From NCBI GenBank assembly GCA_018267725.1, contig JAFDXY010000016.1, positions 1 through 64,000 of the forward strand: 64,000 nucleotides of DNA. Direction: 5' to 3'. This stretch comes from Bacteroidota bacterium. Its GTDB lineage: Bacteria; Bacteroidota; Bacteroidia; Chitinophagales; Chitinophagaceae. Under the pieces are notes generated by a model. It was not told where the DNA came from and did not search any database. It saw nothing but the letters and a program-made list of their open reading frames with translations. Made by a program: the position numbers and the translations under genes. Each line of letters begins with the position of its first letter. Position 1 is the first letter of the stretch. Positions 25,581-36,536 of the stretch are shown one piece after another.

Positions 25581-28500
25581 ATGTCTACAACAACATTGCA
25601 AAACAGGGTAAATTTCGGGAAAACAAAACATTTAGCAGAAACCCCAGATTTACTTGACATTCAGTTAGAATCTTTTAAAGAATTTTTTCAGTTAGAAACA
25701 ACGCCCGATAAACGAAATGTTGAAGGCTTGTTTAGAGTATTTAAGGATAATTTTCCTATTACAGATACTCGTAACATTTTCGTGTTAGAGTTTTTGGATT
25801 ATTTTATTGATCCACCTCGTTACAGTATTGAAGAATGTATGGAACGTGGTTTAACTTACGCTGTGCCTTTAAAAGCAAAATTGCGTTTAAGTTGTAACGA
25901 TGAGGAACACGTAGATTTCCAAACTATTGTTCAAGATGTATTCTTGGGAAATATTCCTTACATGACTCCACGAGGCACATTTGTTATTAACGGTGCAGAG
26001 CGTGTAGTAGTTTCTCAATTACATCGTTCTCCGGGTGTATTCTTCGGTCAATCAGTTCATCCTAACGGAACAAAAATTTATTCTGCCCGCGTAATTCCTT
26101 TTAAAGGTGCATGGATGGAATTTGCTACAGACATTAATAATGTTATGTATGCATACATTGACCGTAAAAAGAAATTCCCTGTAACTACTTTATTACGTTC
26201 AATTGGTTTTGAAACAGATAAAGATATTCTTGAATTGTTTGGTATGGCCGATGAAGTGGCTGCCAGCAAAAAAGAATTAGAAAAACATATTGGCAAAAAA
26301 TTAGCTGCTCGCGTATTAAGAACATGGGTAGAAGATTTTGTTGATGAAGATACAGGCGAAGTTGTAAGCATTGAACGTAATGAAATTGTAATGGAGCGTG
26401 ATACAATTTTAGATGAAGATGCTATTAACACCATTATTGAATTAGAAATTAAAAACGTATTCATTCAGAAAGAAGATGTTGGAGGTGATTATGCTATCAT
26501 TTACAACACTTTAAATAAAGATACTTCAAATTCTGAATTAGAAGCCGTTCAGCATATTTACCGTCAATTACGTGGTGCAGATGCTCCGGATAATGAAACT
26601 GCCCGTGGTATTATTGATAAATTATTTTTCTCTGATAAACGTTACGATTTAGGAGAAGTTGGTCGTTATAAAATCAATAGAAAACTTGGTTTAGAATATC
26701 CTTTAACTAAAAAAGTTTTAACTAAACAAGACATTATTGAAATCATTAAATATTTGGTTCGTTTAACCAACGCAAAAGCCGAAATTGATGATATTGACCA
26801 TTTAAGTAACCGCCGTGTTAGAACAGTGGGAGAGCAATTATATGCTCAGTTCGGTGTAGGTTTAGCACGTATGGCACGTACTATTCGTGAAAGAATGAAT
26901 GTGCGTGATAATGAGGTGTTTACACCGGTTGATTTAATTAATGCAAGAACTCTTTCTTCAGTAATTAATTCATTCTTCGGAACTTCACAATTATCTCAAT
27001 TCTTAGACCAAACTAACCCGCTTTCTGAAATTACACACAAACGCCGTATTTCAGCTTTAGGGCCCGGTGGTTTAAGTAGAGAAAGAGCAGGTTTTGAGGT
27101 TCGTGACGTACACTATTCTCACTATGGTCGTTTGTGTACAATTGAAACGCCTGAAGGTCCAAACATTGGTTTGATTTCAACTTTATGCGTTCACGCTGCC
27201 GTAAACGACATGGGCTTTATTGAAACTCCTTATCGCAAGGTTGAGAATGGTAAAGTGAATATGAAAGAATTAACTTTCTTAAGTGCAGAAGAAGAAGATA
27301 CAGCCAAAATTGCCCAAAGTAATTCTCCTTTAAAAGATAACGGGGAGTTTGCTGAAGACAGAGTTGTATCTCGTCAAACAGGAGATTTCCCAATTTTAGA
27401 TAAAGCAGAAGTAGAATATATGGATGTGGCTCCTAACCAAATTGTTGGTTTAAGTGCCTCATTAATTCCTTTCTTAGAGCATGATGATGCTAACCGTGCA
27501 TTAATGGGTTCAAACATGCAACGTCAAGCAGTTCCTTTAATTCGCCCTGAAGCTCCTACTGTTGGAACAGGTTTAGAAGGAAAAGCAGCTCGAGATGCTC
27601 GTATTCAAATTCACTCAGAAGGAAAAGGTATTGTTGAGTTTGTTGATGCTAATGAAATTCATGTTCGTTATGACAGAAATGATTTAGACAGATTGGTAAG
27701 TTTTGAAGAAGATTTAAAAGTTTATAAACTAACTAAATTCATTAAAACAAACCAAGCTACTTGTATCAACCTTCGTCCAGCAGTTAAAAAAGGACAGCAT
27801 GTAAAGAAAGGAGATTTCTTAACGGAAGGCTATGCAACCAAAGATGGAGAATTAGCTTTAGGAAGAAATTTACAAGTTGCTTTTATGCCTTGGAAAGGAT
27901 ACAACTTTGAAGATGCTATTGTAATTAATGAAAAAGTTGTACGTGAAGATTGGTTTACTTCTGTGCATATTGAAGAATATGAATTAGAAGTTCGTGATAC
28001 CAAATTAGGTGAAGAAGAATTAACTCCCGATATTCCGAATGTTTCTGAAGAAGCTACAAAAGATTTAGATGAAAACGGTATTATAAGAATTGGTGCTACC
28101 ATTAAAGAAGGCGATATTTTAATTGGAAAAATTACACCAAAAGGTGAAAGTGATCCAACACCGGAAGAAAAACTATTACGTGCCATTTTTGGAGATAAAG
28201 CCGGCGATGCAAAAGATGCTTCTTTAAAAGCTCCTAACGGAACAGAAGGTATTGTTATTGATAAAAAACTTTTCCAACGTGCTAAGAAAGATAAAAACTC
28301 AAAAGTTAGAGAAAGAGCACAATTAGAAAAAGTTGAAAAAATTCATCAACAAAATATTGAAGACCTAAAAGAACAATTATTAGGTAAACTACAAATGTTG
28401 TTGAAAGACAAAACCTCTGCAGGTGTAAGCAATACGTTTGGTGAAGTATTAATTGGAAAAGGTGCAAAATTCAATGCAAAAAATATTGCGGTAATAGATT

Positions 28501-29384
28501 ACCAAAATGTAAATCCATTAGGTTGGAGCGGCGAAAAAGAAACAGACGATTATATTAATACTTTATTACATAACTACAGTATTAAATATAACGAAGAGTT
28601 AGGAAGATATAAAAGAGAGAAATTTAATATTTCAATAGGAGATGAGTTGCCTGCAGGCGTATTAAAATTAGCCAAAGTTTATCTTGCCGTAAAACGTAAG
28701 TTAAAAGTAGGAGATAAAATGGCTGGCCGTCATGGTAACAAAGGTATTGTTGCAAAAATTGTACGTGCAGAAGATATGCCGTTTATGGAAGATGGAACAC
28801 CAGTTGATATTGTGTTAAACCCATTAGGCGTACCTTCTCGTATGAACCTTGGACAGATTTACGAAACCATTTTAGGTTGGGCAGGTAAAAAATTAAACAT
28901 GCGTTTTGCAACACCAATTTTTGATGGTGCAAGCACTACTGAAATTGAACAATATTGTAAAGACGCAAACATTCCATTAAACGGACATACTTATTTATAT
29001 GATGGCGAAACCGGAGAACGTTTCCATCAAAAAGCAACAGTAGGTGTTATTTATGTAATTAAACTACACCACATGGTTGATGATAAAATGCATGCTCGTT
29101 CTATTGGACCATACAGTTTAATTACACAACAACCTTTGGGTGGTAAAGCTCAGTTTGGTGGACAAAGATTTGGTGAAATGGAAGTGTGGGCATTAGAAGC
29201 TTATGGTGCCGCTAACATTTTACAAGAACTATTAACCATTAAATCTGATGATATTATTGGCCGTGCAAAAACTTATGAAGCCATTGTAAAAGGCGAGAAT
29301 ATACCACGTGCCGGTATTCCTGAATCATTCAATGTATTGGTACATGAATTAAGAGGTTTAGGATTAGATTTAAAGTTTGAATAA
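25581..29384 (+). CDS. rpoB: DNA-directed RNA polymerase subunit beta
   Basis: Complete 1267-residue beta subunit. Landmarks in order: N-terminal [20 protein letters not shown], the rifampicin-pocket region [25 protein letters not shown] with [13 protein letters not shown], the catalytic-side [12 protein letters not shown], and the C-terminal [20 protein letters not shown] that contacts beta-prime. The rifampicin-region residues look wild type (Q-D-H-S positions conserved). It has its own promoter and a strong terminator, and is not followed by rpoC, unlike almost all bacteria. Confidence 0.98.
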   Translation: MSTTTLQNRVNFGKTKHLAETPDLLDIQLESFKEFFQLETTPDKRNVEGLFRVFKDNFPITDTRNIFVLEFLDYFIDPPRYSIEECMERGLTYAVPLKAKLRLSCNDEEHVDFQTIVQDVFLGNIPYMTPRGTFVINGAERVVVSQLHRSPGVFFGQSVHPNGTKIYSARVIPFKGAWMEFATDINNVMYAYIDRKKKFPVTTLLRSIGFETDKDILELFGMADEVAASKKELEKHIGKKLAARVLRTWVEDFVDEDTGEVVSIERNEIVMERDTILDEDAINTIIELEIKNVFIQKEDVGGDYAIIYNTLNKDTSNSELEAVQHIYRQLRGADAPDNETARGIIDKLFFSDKRYDLGEVGRYKINRKLGLEYPLTKKVLTKQDIIEIIKYLVRLTNAKAEIDDIDHLSNRRVRTVGEQLYAQFGVGLARMARTIRERMNVRDNEVFTPVDLINARTLSSVINSFFGTSQLSQFLDQTNPLSEITHKRRISALGPGGLSRERAGFEVRDVHYSHYGRLCTIETPEGPNIGLISTLCVHAAVNDMGFIETPYRKVENGKVNMKELTFLSAEEEDTAKIAQSNSPLKDNGEFAEDRVVSRQTGDFPILDKAEVEYMDVAPNQIVGLSASLIPFLEHDDANRALMGSNMQRQAVPLIRPEAPTVGTGLEGKAARDARIQIHSEGKGIVEFVDANEIHVRYDRNDLDRLVSFEEDLKVYKLTKFIKTNQATCINLRPAVKKGQHVKKGDFLTEGYATKDGELALGRNLQVAFMPWKGYNFEDAIVINEKVVREDWFTSVHIEEYELEVRDTKLGEEELTPDIPNVSEEATKDLDENGIIRIGATIKEGDILIGKITPKGESDPTPEEKLLRAIFGDKAGDAKDASLKAPNGTEGIVIDKKLFQRAKKDKNSKVRERAQLEKVEKIHQQNIEDLKEQLLGKLQMLLKDKTSAGVSNTFGEVLIGKGAKFNAKNIAVIDYQNVNPLGWSGEKETDDYINTLLHNYSIKYNEELGRYKREKFNISIGDELPAGVLKLAKVYLAVKRKLKVGDKMAGRHGNKGIVAKIVRAEDMPFMEDGTPVDIVLNPLGVPSRMNLGQIYETILGWAGKKLNMRFATPIFDGASTTEIEQYCKDANIPLNGHTYLYDGETGERFHQKATVGVIYVIKLHHMVDDKMHARSIGPYSLITQQPLGGKAQFGGQRFGEMEVWALEAYGAANILQELLTIKSDDIIGRAKTYEAIVKGENIPRAGIPESFNVLVHELRGLGLDLKFE

Positions 29385-29407
29385 AATTTTATTTCATCAA
29401 TTTATAC

Positions 29408-29440
29408 AAAGCCATTCCAAATTTTTGGAGTGGCTTTTTT
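29408..29440 (+). terminator. Terminator after rpoB
   Basis: AAAGCCATTCCAAA (29408-29421) pairs with TTTGGAGTGGCTTT (29424-29437, one T-G pair) and runs into a T-tract. This ends the rpoB transcript before rimO. Confidence 0.85.
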
Positions 29441-29567
29441 GGTTTTGTTTATGCTGCATAATAATTTGAAAGTACAAGTGAGTGACACAACAGGCGATGC
29501 CATGAAAACAACAGCTGGCTACCAAACACTTTTTATATTTCATAACTTTTAATTCTTACTGCAAGTG

Positions 29568-29575
29568 TATCTTTG
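29568..29575 (+). promoter_or_regulatory. Promoter -7 box for rimO
   Basis: TATCTTTG, eight bases before the rimO ATG; the mRNA leader would be only a few bases. Confidence 0.4.
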
Positions 29576-29583
29576 TCGCTTCT

Positions 29584-30891
29584 ATGAAGGCAAGAACATT
29601 ACAAAAAGATAAAGTAAACATTATTACACTTGGCTGCAGCAAAAACTTAGTTGATAGTGAAGTATTAAGTGGTCAATTAGCTGCCAATGAAATTAATGTT
29701 GTGCATGAAAATAAAAAACTTGACCATAATATTGTTGTGGTAAACACTTGCGGATTTATTGATAAAGCAAAAGAAGAAAGTATTAATACAATTTTAGATC
29801 AGCTTGAATTAAAACGCAGAGGTAAATTAGATAAAGTATATGTTACAGGTTGTTTAAGTGAACGCTACCGCAACGATTTAGAAAAAGAAATTCCGGAAGT
29901 AGATGCGTGGTTTGGTACATTAGAACTTCCTTTAATATTAAAACAATTTGATGCAGATTATAAAACCGAATTGTTGGGCGAGCGTTTATTAAGCACGCCT
30001 AAACATTATGCTTATGTAAAAATTAGCGAAGGTTGCAACAGAACTTGTGCTTTTTGTGCCATTCCTTTAATGCGTGGCGGGCATATTAGTAAACCTATTG
30101 AAGAATTAGTGAAGGAAGTTGAAAGCCTTGTGGGTAAAGGAGTTAAAGAGATTATGCTAATTGCACAAGAACTTACTTATTATGGTTTAGATATTTATAA
30201 AAAGCGGGCATTGCCAAAACTGTTAGATGCTTTAGCTGCCATAAAAGGATTAGAGTGGATAAGGTTACATTATGCTTATCCATCAAAATTTCCGTTAGAA
30301 ATTTTAGATGCAATGAATAGGCATAATAATATATGTAAATATTTAGATATGCCCTTACAACATGCCAGCAATAATATGCTAAAAGCTATGCGAAGAAATA
30401 TTACAAGAGAAGAAATGACGGAATTGATTAATACCATTAGAGAAAAAGTTCCGGGCATTTGTTTGCGTACCACTTTAATTGCAGGCTTTCCGGGAGAAAC
30501 AGATGATGATGTAGAAGAATTAAAAGAGTTTTTAAAGTTGCATAGGTTTGATAGAGTAGGTATTTTTCAATACAGCCATGAAGAAAATACTTCTGCTTAC
30601 GATATGGAAGATAATATTGCTGCAGAAATAAAAGCAGAACGTGCACAAGAAATTATGGAAGTGCAACAAGAAATTAGTTTAGAAAAAAACATGGAAAAAG
30701 TTGGTAAAATTTTTAAAGTAATTATTGATAAAAAAGAAGCAGGCCGCTATTTAGGCAGAACTGAATTTGATAGTGTTGAAGTAGATAACGAGGTAATTAT
30801 TCATTCAAAAAATAAATTACATATAGGAGAATTTGTGAATGTAAAAATTACAAAGGCATACGATTATGATATTGAAGGTGAAGTAGTATAA
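29584..30891 (+). CDS. rimO: Ribosomal protein S12 methylthiotransferase
   Basis: A 435-residue radical SAM methylthiotransferase that modifies Asp of ribosomal protein S12. The N-terminal UPF0004 domain has the three cluster Cys in GCSKN, TCGF and GCLS; the radical SAM motif is CNRTCAFC; a TRAM domain closes the C-terminus (about 370-435). GCSKNLVDSE and KISEGCNRTCAFCAIP are typical of RimO rather than MiaB. It occupies the position where rpoC would be expected after rpoB. Confidence 0.95.
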   Translation: MKARTLQKDKVNIITLGCSKNLVDSEVLSGQLAANEINVVHENKKLDHNIVVVNTCGFIDKAKEESINTILDQLELKRRGKLDKVYVTGCLSERYRNDLEKEIPEVDAWFGTLELPLILKQFDADYKTELLGERLLSTPKHYAYVKISEGCNRTCAFCAIPLMRGGHISKPIEELVKEVESLVGKGVKEIMLIAQELTYYGLDIYKKRALPKLLDALAAIKGLEWIRLHYAYPSKFPLEILDAMNRHNNICKYLDMPLQHASNNMLKAMRRNITREEMTELINTIREKVPGICLRTTLIAGFPGETDDDVEELKEFLKLHRFDRVGIFQYSHEENTSAYDMEDNIAAEIKAERAQEIMEVQQEISLEKNMEKVGKIFKVIIDKKEAGRYLGRTEFDSVEVDNEVIIHSKNKLHIGEFVNVKITKAYDYDIEGEVV

Positions 30892-30973
30892 AAAATACAT
30901 TTACGATTTTAGAAGTACCATTTTTAGTATAAGATTTATAAATAAAAATACTCTTATTTCGTATTTTCAAATT

Positions 30974-32572
30974 ATGGAAAGCAACTGCGATTATATACCA
31001 TATAAAAACACCGGATATTTTTCTAAGTTGGTAATTGATTATTTAGAAGAACACAAAAATCTTCAAAACTTTTTTAATTATTCTGTTTCTATACAAGGCA
31101 TTCAGCAAGCTATAGATGCAAGGCAACAATTTAATACAAATAGAAAACTATTGGTTAATGAATTGCATAATCAATATCAAAATATTTCTCTTTCTGCCAA
31201 ACAAAAAATAAACCTTGAGTTGTTGTTAAATGAAAACACTTTTACAATAACTACGGCACACCAACCCAATATTTTTACAGGGCCTTTATATTTTATTTAT
31301 AAAATAATTCATACCATTAAATTGGCAAATGAGTTGAATGAAACTTTAAAAGATTATACATTTATTCCTGTGTATTATATGGGAAGCGAAGATGCCGATT
31401 TAGATGAATTAGGTTTTATTAATTTGAATGGAGAGAAATTAATTTGGAACACTAAACAAACCGGAGCAGTTGGTAGAATGAAGGTAGATAAGGCTTTCAC
31501 TCAATTAATAGATAAAATTTACGGACAAGTTGGTGTTTATACTTACGGAAAAAATTTGATTGATATTTTTAGAAAATGTTATGCAGAAGGTAAAACAATT
31601 CAGCAAGCAACATTAGCATTAGTAAACGAATTATTTGCAGAATATGGTTTACTTATTTTAATTCCGGATAATGCAGCATTAAAAAAATCTTTTGAAAATA
31701 TTATTGAAAAAGAATTAACCGAACAATTCTCTCATTCAATTGTTGCACAAACTTCAACAGAATTAAGTAAGCATTATAAAGTGCAGGCAAGTGGTAGAGC
31801 ATTAAATTTATTTTATTTAATAGATGATAAAAGAGAAAGAATAGAATTTGTTAATTCAAAATTTAAAATTCAAAATTTAAAGTTAGAATTTACACAAGCT
31901 GAAATTTTACTTGAACTTAAAAACCATCCTGAACGTTTTAGTGGCAATGTAATTTTGCGTGGTATTTTTCAAGAAACTATTTTACCGAATATTGTTTTTA
32001 TTGGTGGAGGCGGAGAGTTAGCTTATTGGTTAGAATTAAAAAATGTTTTTTCGGCTGTTAATGTTCCTTACCCAATGCTTATACTGCGTAACTCGTTTTT
32101 ATTATTTACAAAACAACAACAAGAAAAATTATTAAAACTTGGTTTTGTAATTGAAGATTTATTTAAAAATGAAAATGATTTATTGAATGAGTTAGTAAAA
32201 CGAGAATCTAAACAACAATTAAACTTGAGTAAAGAAATTACTGAAGTAAAAAATATTTTTCAGCAATTAAAAAATATTACCAACCAAGTTGATGTTACTT
32301 TGCAACAACACTCAGATGCCTTGCAAACAAAGACTTTAAAGCAATTAATTAATTTAGAAAAGAAAATATTAAAAGCAGAAAAAAGAAAGTTCGAAACACA
32401 AAAAAAACAACTGCATAAAATAAAACAAGAACTATTTCTTAATAATAATTTGCAAGAAAGAACAGAAAATTTTTCTATTTTATATGCTAAGCAGGGAAGA
32501 GAGCTTGCACAAAAAATTTATGATGCTTCTAAAGGATTAGGACAAGAATTTACGATTCTTCAAATTAGCTAA
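30974..32572 (+). CDS. bshC: Bacillithiol biosynthesis cysteine-adding enzyme
   Basis: A 532-residue BshC, which adds cysteine to GlcN-malate in the last step of bacillithiol synthesis. Recognised by [46 protein letters not shown] and [14 protein letters not shown], and by a C-terminal coiled-coil helix region (about 410-490). The length is normal. bshA and bshB are not in the window. A repeat-like stretch at 31855-31885 lies in frame but fits the family alignment. Its stop overlaps that of purE by four bases. Confidence 0.92.
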   Translation: MESNCDYIPYKNTGYFSKLVIDYLEEHKNLQNFFNYSVSIQGIQQAIDARQQFNTNRKLLVNELHNQYQNISLSAKQKINLELLLNENTFTITTAHQPNIFTGPLYFIYKIIHTIKLANELNETLKDYTFIPVYYMGSEDADLDELGFINLNGEKLIWNTKQTGAVGRMKVDKAFTQLIDKIYGQVGVYTYGKNLIDIFRKCYAEGKTIQQATLALVNELFAEYGLLILIPDNAALKKSFENIIEKELTEQFSHSIVAQTSTELSKHYKVQASGRALNLFYLIDDKRERIEFVNSKFKIQNLKLEFTQAEILLELKNHPERFSGNVILRGIFQETILPNIVFIGGGGELAYWLELKNVFSAVNVPYPMLILRNSFLLFTKQQQEKLLKLGFVIEDLFKNENDLLNELVKRESKQQLNLSKEITEVKNIFQQLKNITNQVDVTLQQHSDALQTKTLKQLINLEKKILKAEKRKFETQKKQLHKIKQELFLNNNLQERTENFSILYAKQGRELAQKIYDASKGLGQEFTILQIS

Positions 32573-33090
32573 CTATCAAATTCATTCTTCCAATCGGTTT
32601 TTAATTTCTCTACTTTGTTTAACACTTCAGCTTGTAAATTTTCTTTGTAATGCTGTAATGCAGCGGCAATTGTTTCATCAAATGCACCAATAATTTCGGA
32701 AGCTAAAATGCCTGCATTTTTTGCAGCATTTAATGCAACAGTAGCCACAGGCACGCCATTAGGCATTTGTAAAATAGATAACACACTATCCCAACCATCA
32801 ATAGAATTAGAAGATTTTATTGGTACACCAATTACTGGTAAAGTTGTAACAGCAGCAATCATTCCCGGTAAGTGTGCAGCACCGCCGGCTCCGGCAATAA
32901 TTACTTTTAATCCTCTTTGTTTTGCTTTAGATGCATATTCCATCATGCGTTGCGGAGTACGATGTGCAGATACAATGGTTAATTCAAAATTAATATTAAA
33001 TTGTTTTAAAATATCTGCAGCAGCCTGCATAATGTTTAAATCACTATCACTGCCCATTACAATTCCAACAAGAGGTTTTGTTATTGCCAT
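32569..33090 (-). CDS. purE: N5-carboxyaminoimidazole ribonucleotide mutase
   Basis: A 173-residue class I PurE, which converts N5-CAIR to CAIR in purine synthesis. Motifs [34 protein letters not shown] and GVPIKSS are all in place. purK, the usual partner, is not adjacent. It is convergent with bshC and co-directional with pdxJ 51 bases upstream. Confidence 0.96.
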   Translation of the reverse strand: MAITKPLVGIVMGSDSDLNIMQAAADILKQFNINFELTIVSAHRTPQRMMEYASKAKQRGLKVIIAGAGGAAHLPGMIAAVTTLPVIGVPIKSSNSIDGWDSVLSILQMPNGVPVATVALNAAKNAGILASEIIGAFDETIAAALQHYKENLQAEVLNKVEKLKTDWKNEFDS

Positions 33091-33141
33091 ATTTATGAAA
33101 TTAATTTTAAAATTAAGAACATCATTTCATTATTAAATTAA

Positions 33142-33858
33142 TTATTGCAACTGCCTTTTATACAATTGAACAGCGTTTTCATAACCCAAATAAATAGCAT
33201 CGCAAATTAAAGCATGACCAATACTTACTTCATTTAACCAATTAATATTTTGTTTAAAGAATTGAAGATTTTGTAAATCTAAATCGTGGCCTGCATTTAA
33301 GCCTAAACCTAATTCTTTTGCTTTTTGTGCAGCAGCAATATATGGTGCAATTGCTTTTTGTTTATCAACTGTATAGTGTTTTGCGTAGCTTTCAGTATAT
33401 AATTCAATACGGTCTGTTCCTGTTTGTGCAGCGGCTTCTATCATTTCAATAATAGGATCAACAAAAATTGAAACACGAATATTTGCTTTTTTAAAAACAG
33501 CAATTATATTGGTTAAATATTCTTTATGTTCTATTGTGTTCCAACCATGATTACTTGTTATTTGATTAAGAGCATCTGGCACAAGTGTTACTTGGTGTGG
33601 TTTTGTTTCTAAAACTAAATCAACAAATTTTTGTTCGGTGCAATTGCCTTCAATATTAAATTCTGTTGTTATAATTTTTTTTATTTCTCTAACATCTTTA
33701 TAAGTAATATGTCTTTCATCGGGGCGAGGGTGAACCGTTACACCATCTGCACCAAACAATTGTGCATCAATGGCAGCTTTAACAACATCTGGATTATTAC
33801 CGCCTCTTGCATTACGCAATGTTGCAAACTTGTTTATATTAACGCTTAGTTTAGTCAT
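33142..33858 (-). CDS. pdxJ: Pyridoxine 5'-phosphate synthase
   Basis: A 238-residue TIM-barrel enzyme that condenses deoxyxylulose 5-phosphate with 1-amino-acetone 3-phosphate to give pyridoxine phosphate (DXP-dependent vitamin B6 route). MTKLSVNINKFATLRNARGG, HPRPDERHI, the catalytic His in LNAGHDL and the C-terminal EVSIGHALICDAI are diagnostic. It begins ten bases after the stop of the mutase gene, so the two are likely co-transcribed. Confidence 0.96.
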   Translation of the reverse strand: MTKLSVNINKFATLRNARGGNNPDVVKAAIDAQLFGADGVTVHPRPDERHITYKDVREIKKIITTEFNIEGNCTEQKFVDLVLETKPHQVTLVPDALNQITSNHGWNTIEHKEYLTNIIAVFKKANIRVSIFVDPIIEMIEAAAQTGTDRIELYTESYAKHYTVDKQKAIAPYIAAAQKAKELGLGLNAGHDLDLQNLQFFKQNINWLNEVSIGHALICDAIYLGYENAVQLYKRQLQ

Positions 33859-33867
33859 TTTATTTAA

Positions 33868-35427
33868 TTATTTATACTCGCCAAAAACTTTTCTTAATGT
33901 ATCAGAAATTTCACCCAATGTACAATAATTTTCAACTGCTTCAATTACTAAAGGCATTAAGTTGACTTGCTGTGTTGCGGCAGTAGCAATACTTTCAAGA
34001 CATTCAATAACTTTTGTATTATCTCTTTTTGCTTTTAATAATTTTAATTTTTCAATTTGTGTTGAACGAATACTATCATCAATTTTAAATGGAGGAACAG
34101 GCTCTTCTTTATTTACAGTAAATTGATTTACGCCAACAATTATTTTTTCTTTTGTTTCTATTTTTTGTTGATATTCATAAGCACTTTTTGCAATTTCATT
34201 TTGAATAAAACCTTGTTCAATAGCACTTACACTTCCGCCCATTACATCAATTTTTTCAATTAATACAGTTGCTTTTTCTTCAATTTCTTTTGTAAGATTT
34301 TCAATAAAATAACTTCCTGCTAAAGGATCAACAGTATCTGCTACGCCACTTTCATAAGCTGTTATTTGTTGTGTGCGTAAAGCAATACGTGCAGCTTCTT
34401 CGGTTGGTAAACTTAATGCTTCATCAAAACCATTGGTATGCAAACTTTGTGTGCCGCCTAATACTGCCGCCAATGTTTGTATAGTAACTCTGCTAATATT
34501 ATTTAATGGTTGTTGTGCAGTTAATGTGCTGCCACCTGTTTGTGTATGAAAGCGAAGCATCATTGCTTTTTCATCGGTTGCTCCTAAAGCTTTCATCATT
34601 TTTGCCCACATGGTTCTGGCTGCTCTAAACTTGGCAACTTCTTCAAATAAATTATTATGGCTATTAAAGAAAAATGATAATCGTTTTCCAAATACATTTA
34701 TGTTTAAGCCTTTTGCCTGTGCTGCTTTTACATAAGCTTTACCATTGCTTAAAGTAAAAGCAATTTCTTGCACTGCAGTACTTCCTGCTTCGCGAATATG
34801 ATAACCACTTATTGAAATAGTATTCCATTTGGGAAGTTCTTTACTACACCACTCAAATATATCTGTAATAATTCTCATAGATGGTTTGGGCGGATAGATA
34901 TAAGTACCTCTTGCAGCATATTCTTTTAAAATATCGTTTTGTATTGTGCCGGAAATTTTATTTAAATCTGCTCCTTGTTTTTTTGCTAATGCAACATAGA
35001 GTGCCAACAAAATAAAACCTGTTGCATTAATCGTCATTGAGGTAGATACTGTTTCTAATTTTATACCAGCAAACAATTGTTCCATATCTTCTAAACTATC
35101 AATAGCAACACCTGTTTTACCAACTTCGCCTTCTGCTAATTCATGGTCGCTATCGTAACCAATTTGCGTTGGTAAATCAAATGCAACACTTAATCCACTT
35201 ACACCTTGCGATAATAAATAATGATAACGTTTATTACTTTCTTCTGCTGTTGAGAAACCTGCGTATTGCCTCATTGTCCAAAGTTTACCTCTATACATAT
35301 CTGGTTGTATGCCTCTTGTAAAAGGAAACACAGCAGGTTGTTGAATAATATTTTCAGTTGTATTTTCTTTTGTATAAACTGCTTTTATTTCAATGCCGCT
35401 ATCGGTATATCTTTTAGCATCACTCAT
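33868..35427 (-). CDS. Acyl-CoA mutase large subunit (methylmalonyl-CoA mutase family)
   Basis: A 519-residue B12-dependent acyl-CoA mutase catalytic subunit. Only the TIM-barrel substrate-binding part is present ([52 protein letters not shown]). The C-terminal cobalamin-binding domain with DxHxxG is missing, so a separate B12-binding small subunit must be encoded elsewhere. It could be methylmalonyl-, isobutyryl- or ethylmalonyl-type; the sequence does not settle this. ATG 35427 is chosen over an in-frame TTG two codons earlier. Upstream of pdxJ in the same direction. Confidence 0.88.
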   Translation of the reverse strand: MSDAKRYTDSGIEIKAVYTKENTTENIIQQPAVFPFTRGIQPDMYRGKLWTMRQYAGFSTAEESNKRYHYLLSQGVSGLSVAFDLPTQIGYDSDHELAEGEVGKTGVAIDSLEDMEQLFAGIKLETVSTSMTINATGFILLALYVALAKKQGADLNKISGTIQNDILKEYAARGTYIYPPKPSMRIITDIFEWCSKELPKWNTISISGYHIREAGSTAVQEIAFTLSNGKAYVKAAQAKGLNINVFGKRLSFFFNSHNNLFEEVAKFRAARTMWAKMMKALGATDEKAMMLRFHTQTGGSTLTAQQPLNNISRVTIQTLAAVLGGTQSLHTNGFDEALSLPTEEAARIALRTQQITAYESGVADTVDPLAGSYFIENLTKEIEEKATVLIEKIDVMGGSVSAIEQGFIQNEIAKSAYEYQQKIETKEKIIVGVNQFTVNKEEPVPPFKIDDSIRSTQIEKLKLLKAKRDNTKVIECLESIATAATQQVNLMPLVIEAVENYCTLGEISDTLRKVFGEYK

Positions 35428-35463
35428 GTGCAATTTGTTTTATTTCTTTTTCAAGAAAAGATA

Positions 35464-35973
35464 TTATAATATTTTTTTTGCTTCGTAACTTAATGCTTCA
35501 CTAACAGCTTGGTGCATATTTCCTTTTGCATCATTCATTGTATATTCTAACAATAATTTATTTAAATCAAGCCCTGTTGCAGTAGCAGGTAATATATTAG
35601 CTAATTGATTTATTGCTAACATATTTTGTTCTTTTAAACTTTTAACTGCGTTCCATGCATTTTGACTTACATATATTTGTTGTGTAATATTATAATCAAA
35701 TTCATGTTTTATATTTTGATTTAATAATTGTTGCATTTCTTTTACAGATAAACCCGGTTCATTTACTCTTGCAATTAAATTAGGCAAAGCAATTCTATCT
35801 ACTAATAAAGTAAGCCTTTCATAAGCTTGAAGTTGCAGCGAAGTATTGGCTTTGTTGTTGTTAGTATTTTCAAGTTCTCTTTTATGTTCTTTTCTTTGAA
35901 GCCAAAATAAAAACCCCAGAAACGATGCTATTAAAACTGCTATAACGGTGCTTAAAACTAATGTTATGTCCAT
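35464..35973 (-). CDS. Membrane-anchored protein of unknown function
   Basis: A 169-residue protein with one N-terminal transmembrane helix (about residues 5-25), then a charged linker and a helical soluble domain (about 50-165) with segments such as YERLTLLVDRIALPNLI and HEFDYNITQQIYVSQNAW. Proteins like this are conserved in Bacteroidota without a known role. It is upstream of the mutase gene by 36 bases on the same strand, probably one operon with the mutase and pdxJ. Confidence 0.78.
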   Translation of the reverse strand: MDITLVLSTVIAVLIASFLGFLFWLQRKEHKRELENTNNNKANTSLQLQAYERLTLLVDRIALPNLIARVNEPGLSVKEMQQLLNQNIKHEFDYNITQQIYVSQNAWNAVKSLKEQNMLAINQLANILPATATGLDLNKLLLEYTMNDAKGNMHQAVSEALSYEAKKIL

Positions 35974-35989
35974 TAAAATTATATTTCAG

Positions 35990-35997
35990 CAAAAATA
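35990..35997 (-). promoter_or_regulatory. Promoter -7 box for the 35.9 kb operon
   Basis: On the minus strand: TATTTTTG, 16 bases before the start codon at 35973. Confidence 0.35.
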
Positions 35998-36087
35998 ACA
36001 GTATCGTTTTATTACTGCACAATAATAGTAATCTTAAAAATTACGTGAACCGTAAGTACTAATGAACTACAATTTTTGAAGTACCCG

Positions 36088-36095
36088 TATTTTTG
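36088..36095 (+). promoter_or_regulatory. Promoter -7 box for HesB/IscA gene
   Basis: TATTTTTG, 18 bases before ATG 36114. Confidence 0.4.
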
Positions 36096-36113
36096 TAAAG
36101 AAATTTTTAATTT

Positions 36114-36461
36114 ATGCAAACAATATTATCTGCACCGCCGGTAAGTTTTACAGAAAATGCAATTACTGAATTGAAACGATTAATGAAGGAAGATAGTTTT
36201 GATAAAAATTTATGTTTAAGAGTTGGCGTAAAAGGTGGTGGCTGTAGCGGTTTAAGTTATGTATTGGGTTTTGAAGAAAAACAAGCAGATGATGAAACGT
36301 ATGAATTTGAAGGTTTACCGTTTATTATGAACAAAAGTCATGGTTTGTATTTATACGGAATGTTGATTGATTGGCATGATGGCTTAAACAGCCGTGGTTT
36401 TACTTTTACTAATCCTAATGCAAGTAAAACTTGTGGTTGTGGAAGTTCCTTTAGTGTTTAA
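36114..36461 (+). CDS. HesB/IscA/ErpA-family iron-sulfur carrier
   Basis: A 115-residue A-type iron-sulfur carrier that receives Fe-S clusters and passes them to apoproteins. The three conserved Cys are Cys44 (GGGCSGLSY) and Cys107/Cys109 (KTCGCGSSF). The protein stands alone with its own promoter box and terminator. No suf or isc genes are adjacent. Whether it is closest to SufA, IscA or ErpA is not clear from sequence alone. Confidence 0.93.
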   Translation: MQTILSAPPVSFTENAITELKRLMKEDSFDKNLCLRVGVKGGGCSGLSYVLGFEEKQADDETYEFEGLPFIMNKSHGLYLYGMLIDWHDGLNSRGFTFTNPNASKTCGCGSSFSV

Positions 36462-36484
36462 TTTTAGTTACTACTAATTACTAA

Positions 36485-36514
36485 AAAGCTCCTTTATAAT
36501 TTAAAAGGAGCTTT
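36485..36514 (+). terminator. Terminator after HesB/IscA gene
   Basis: AAAGCTCCTTT (36485-36495) pairs perfectly with AAAGGAGCTTT (36504-36514); T-rich sequence follows. It may serve the convergent gene too. Confidence 0.8.
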
Positions 36515-36536
36515 ATTTTATATATGTTATAATAAT

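Noticed and set aside
26078..26464. Long antisense open frames inside rpoB and other genes.
   Set aside because: They are shadows of strongly conserved genes, with no start context or protein family of their own.
31855..31885. Tandem ATTCAAAATTTAAA repeat in bshC, encoding SKFKIQNLK, as a possible repeat insertion.
   Set aside because: As far as I recall the family, BshC has a segment of similar length and pattern (RFKVLNT-like) at this place, so the protein is not extended. The repetitive look follows from AT-rich codons.
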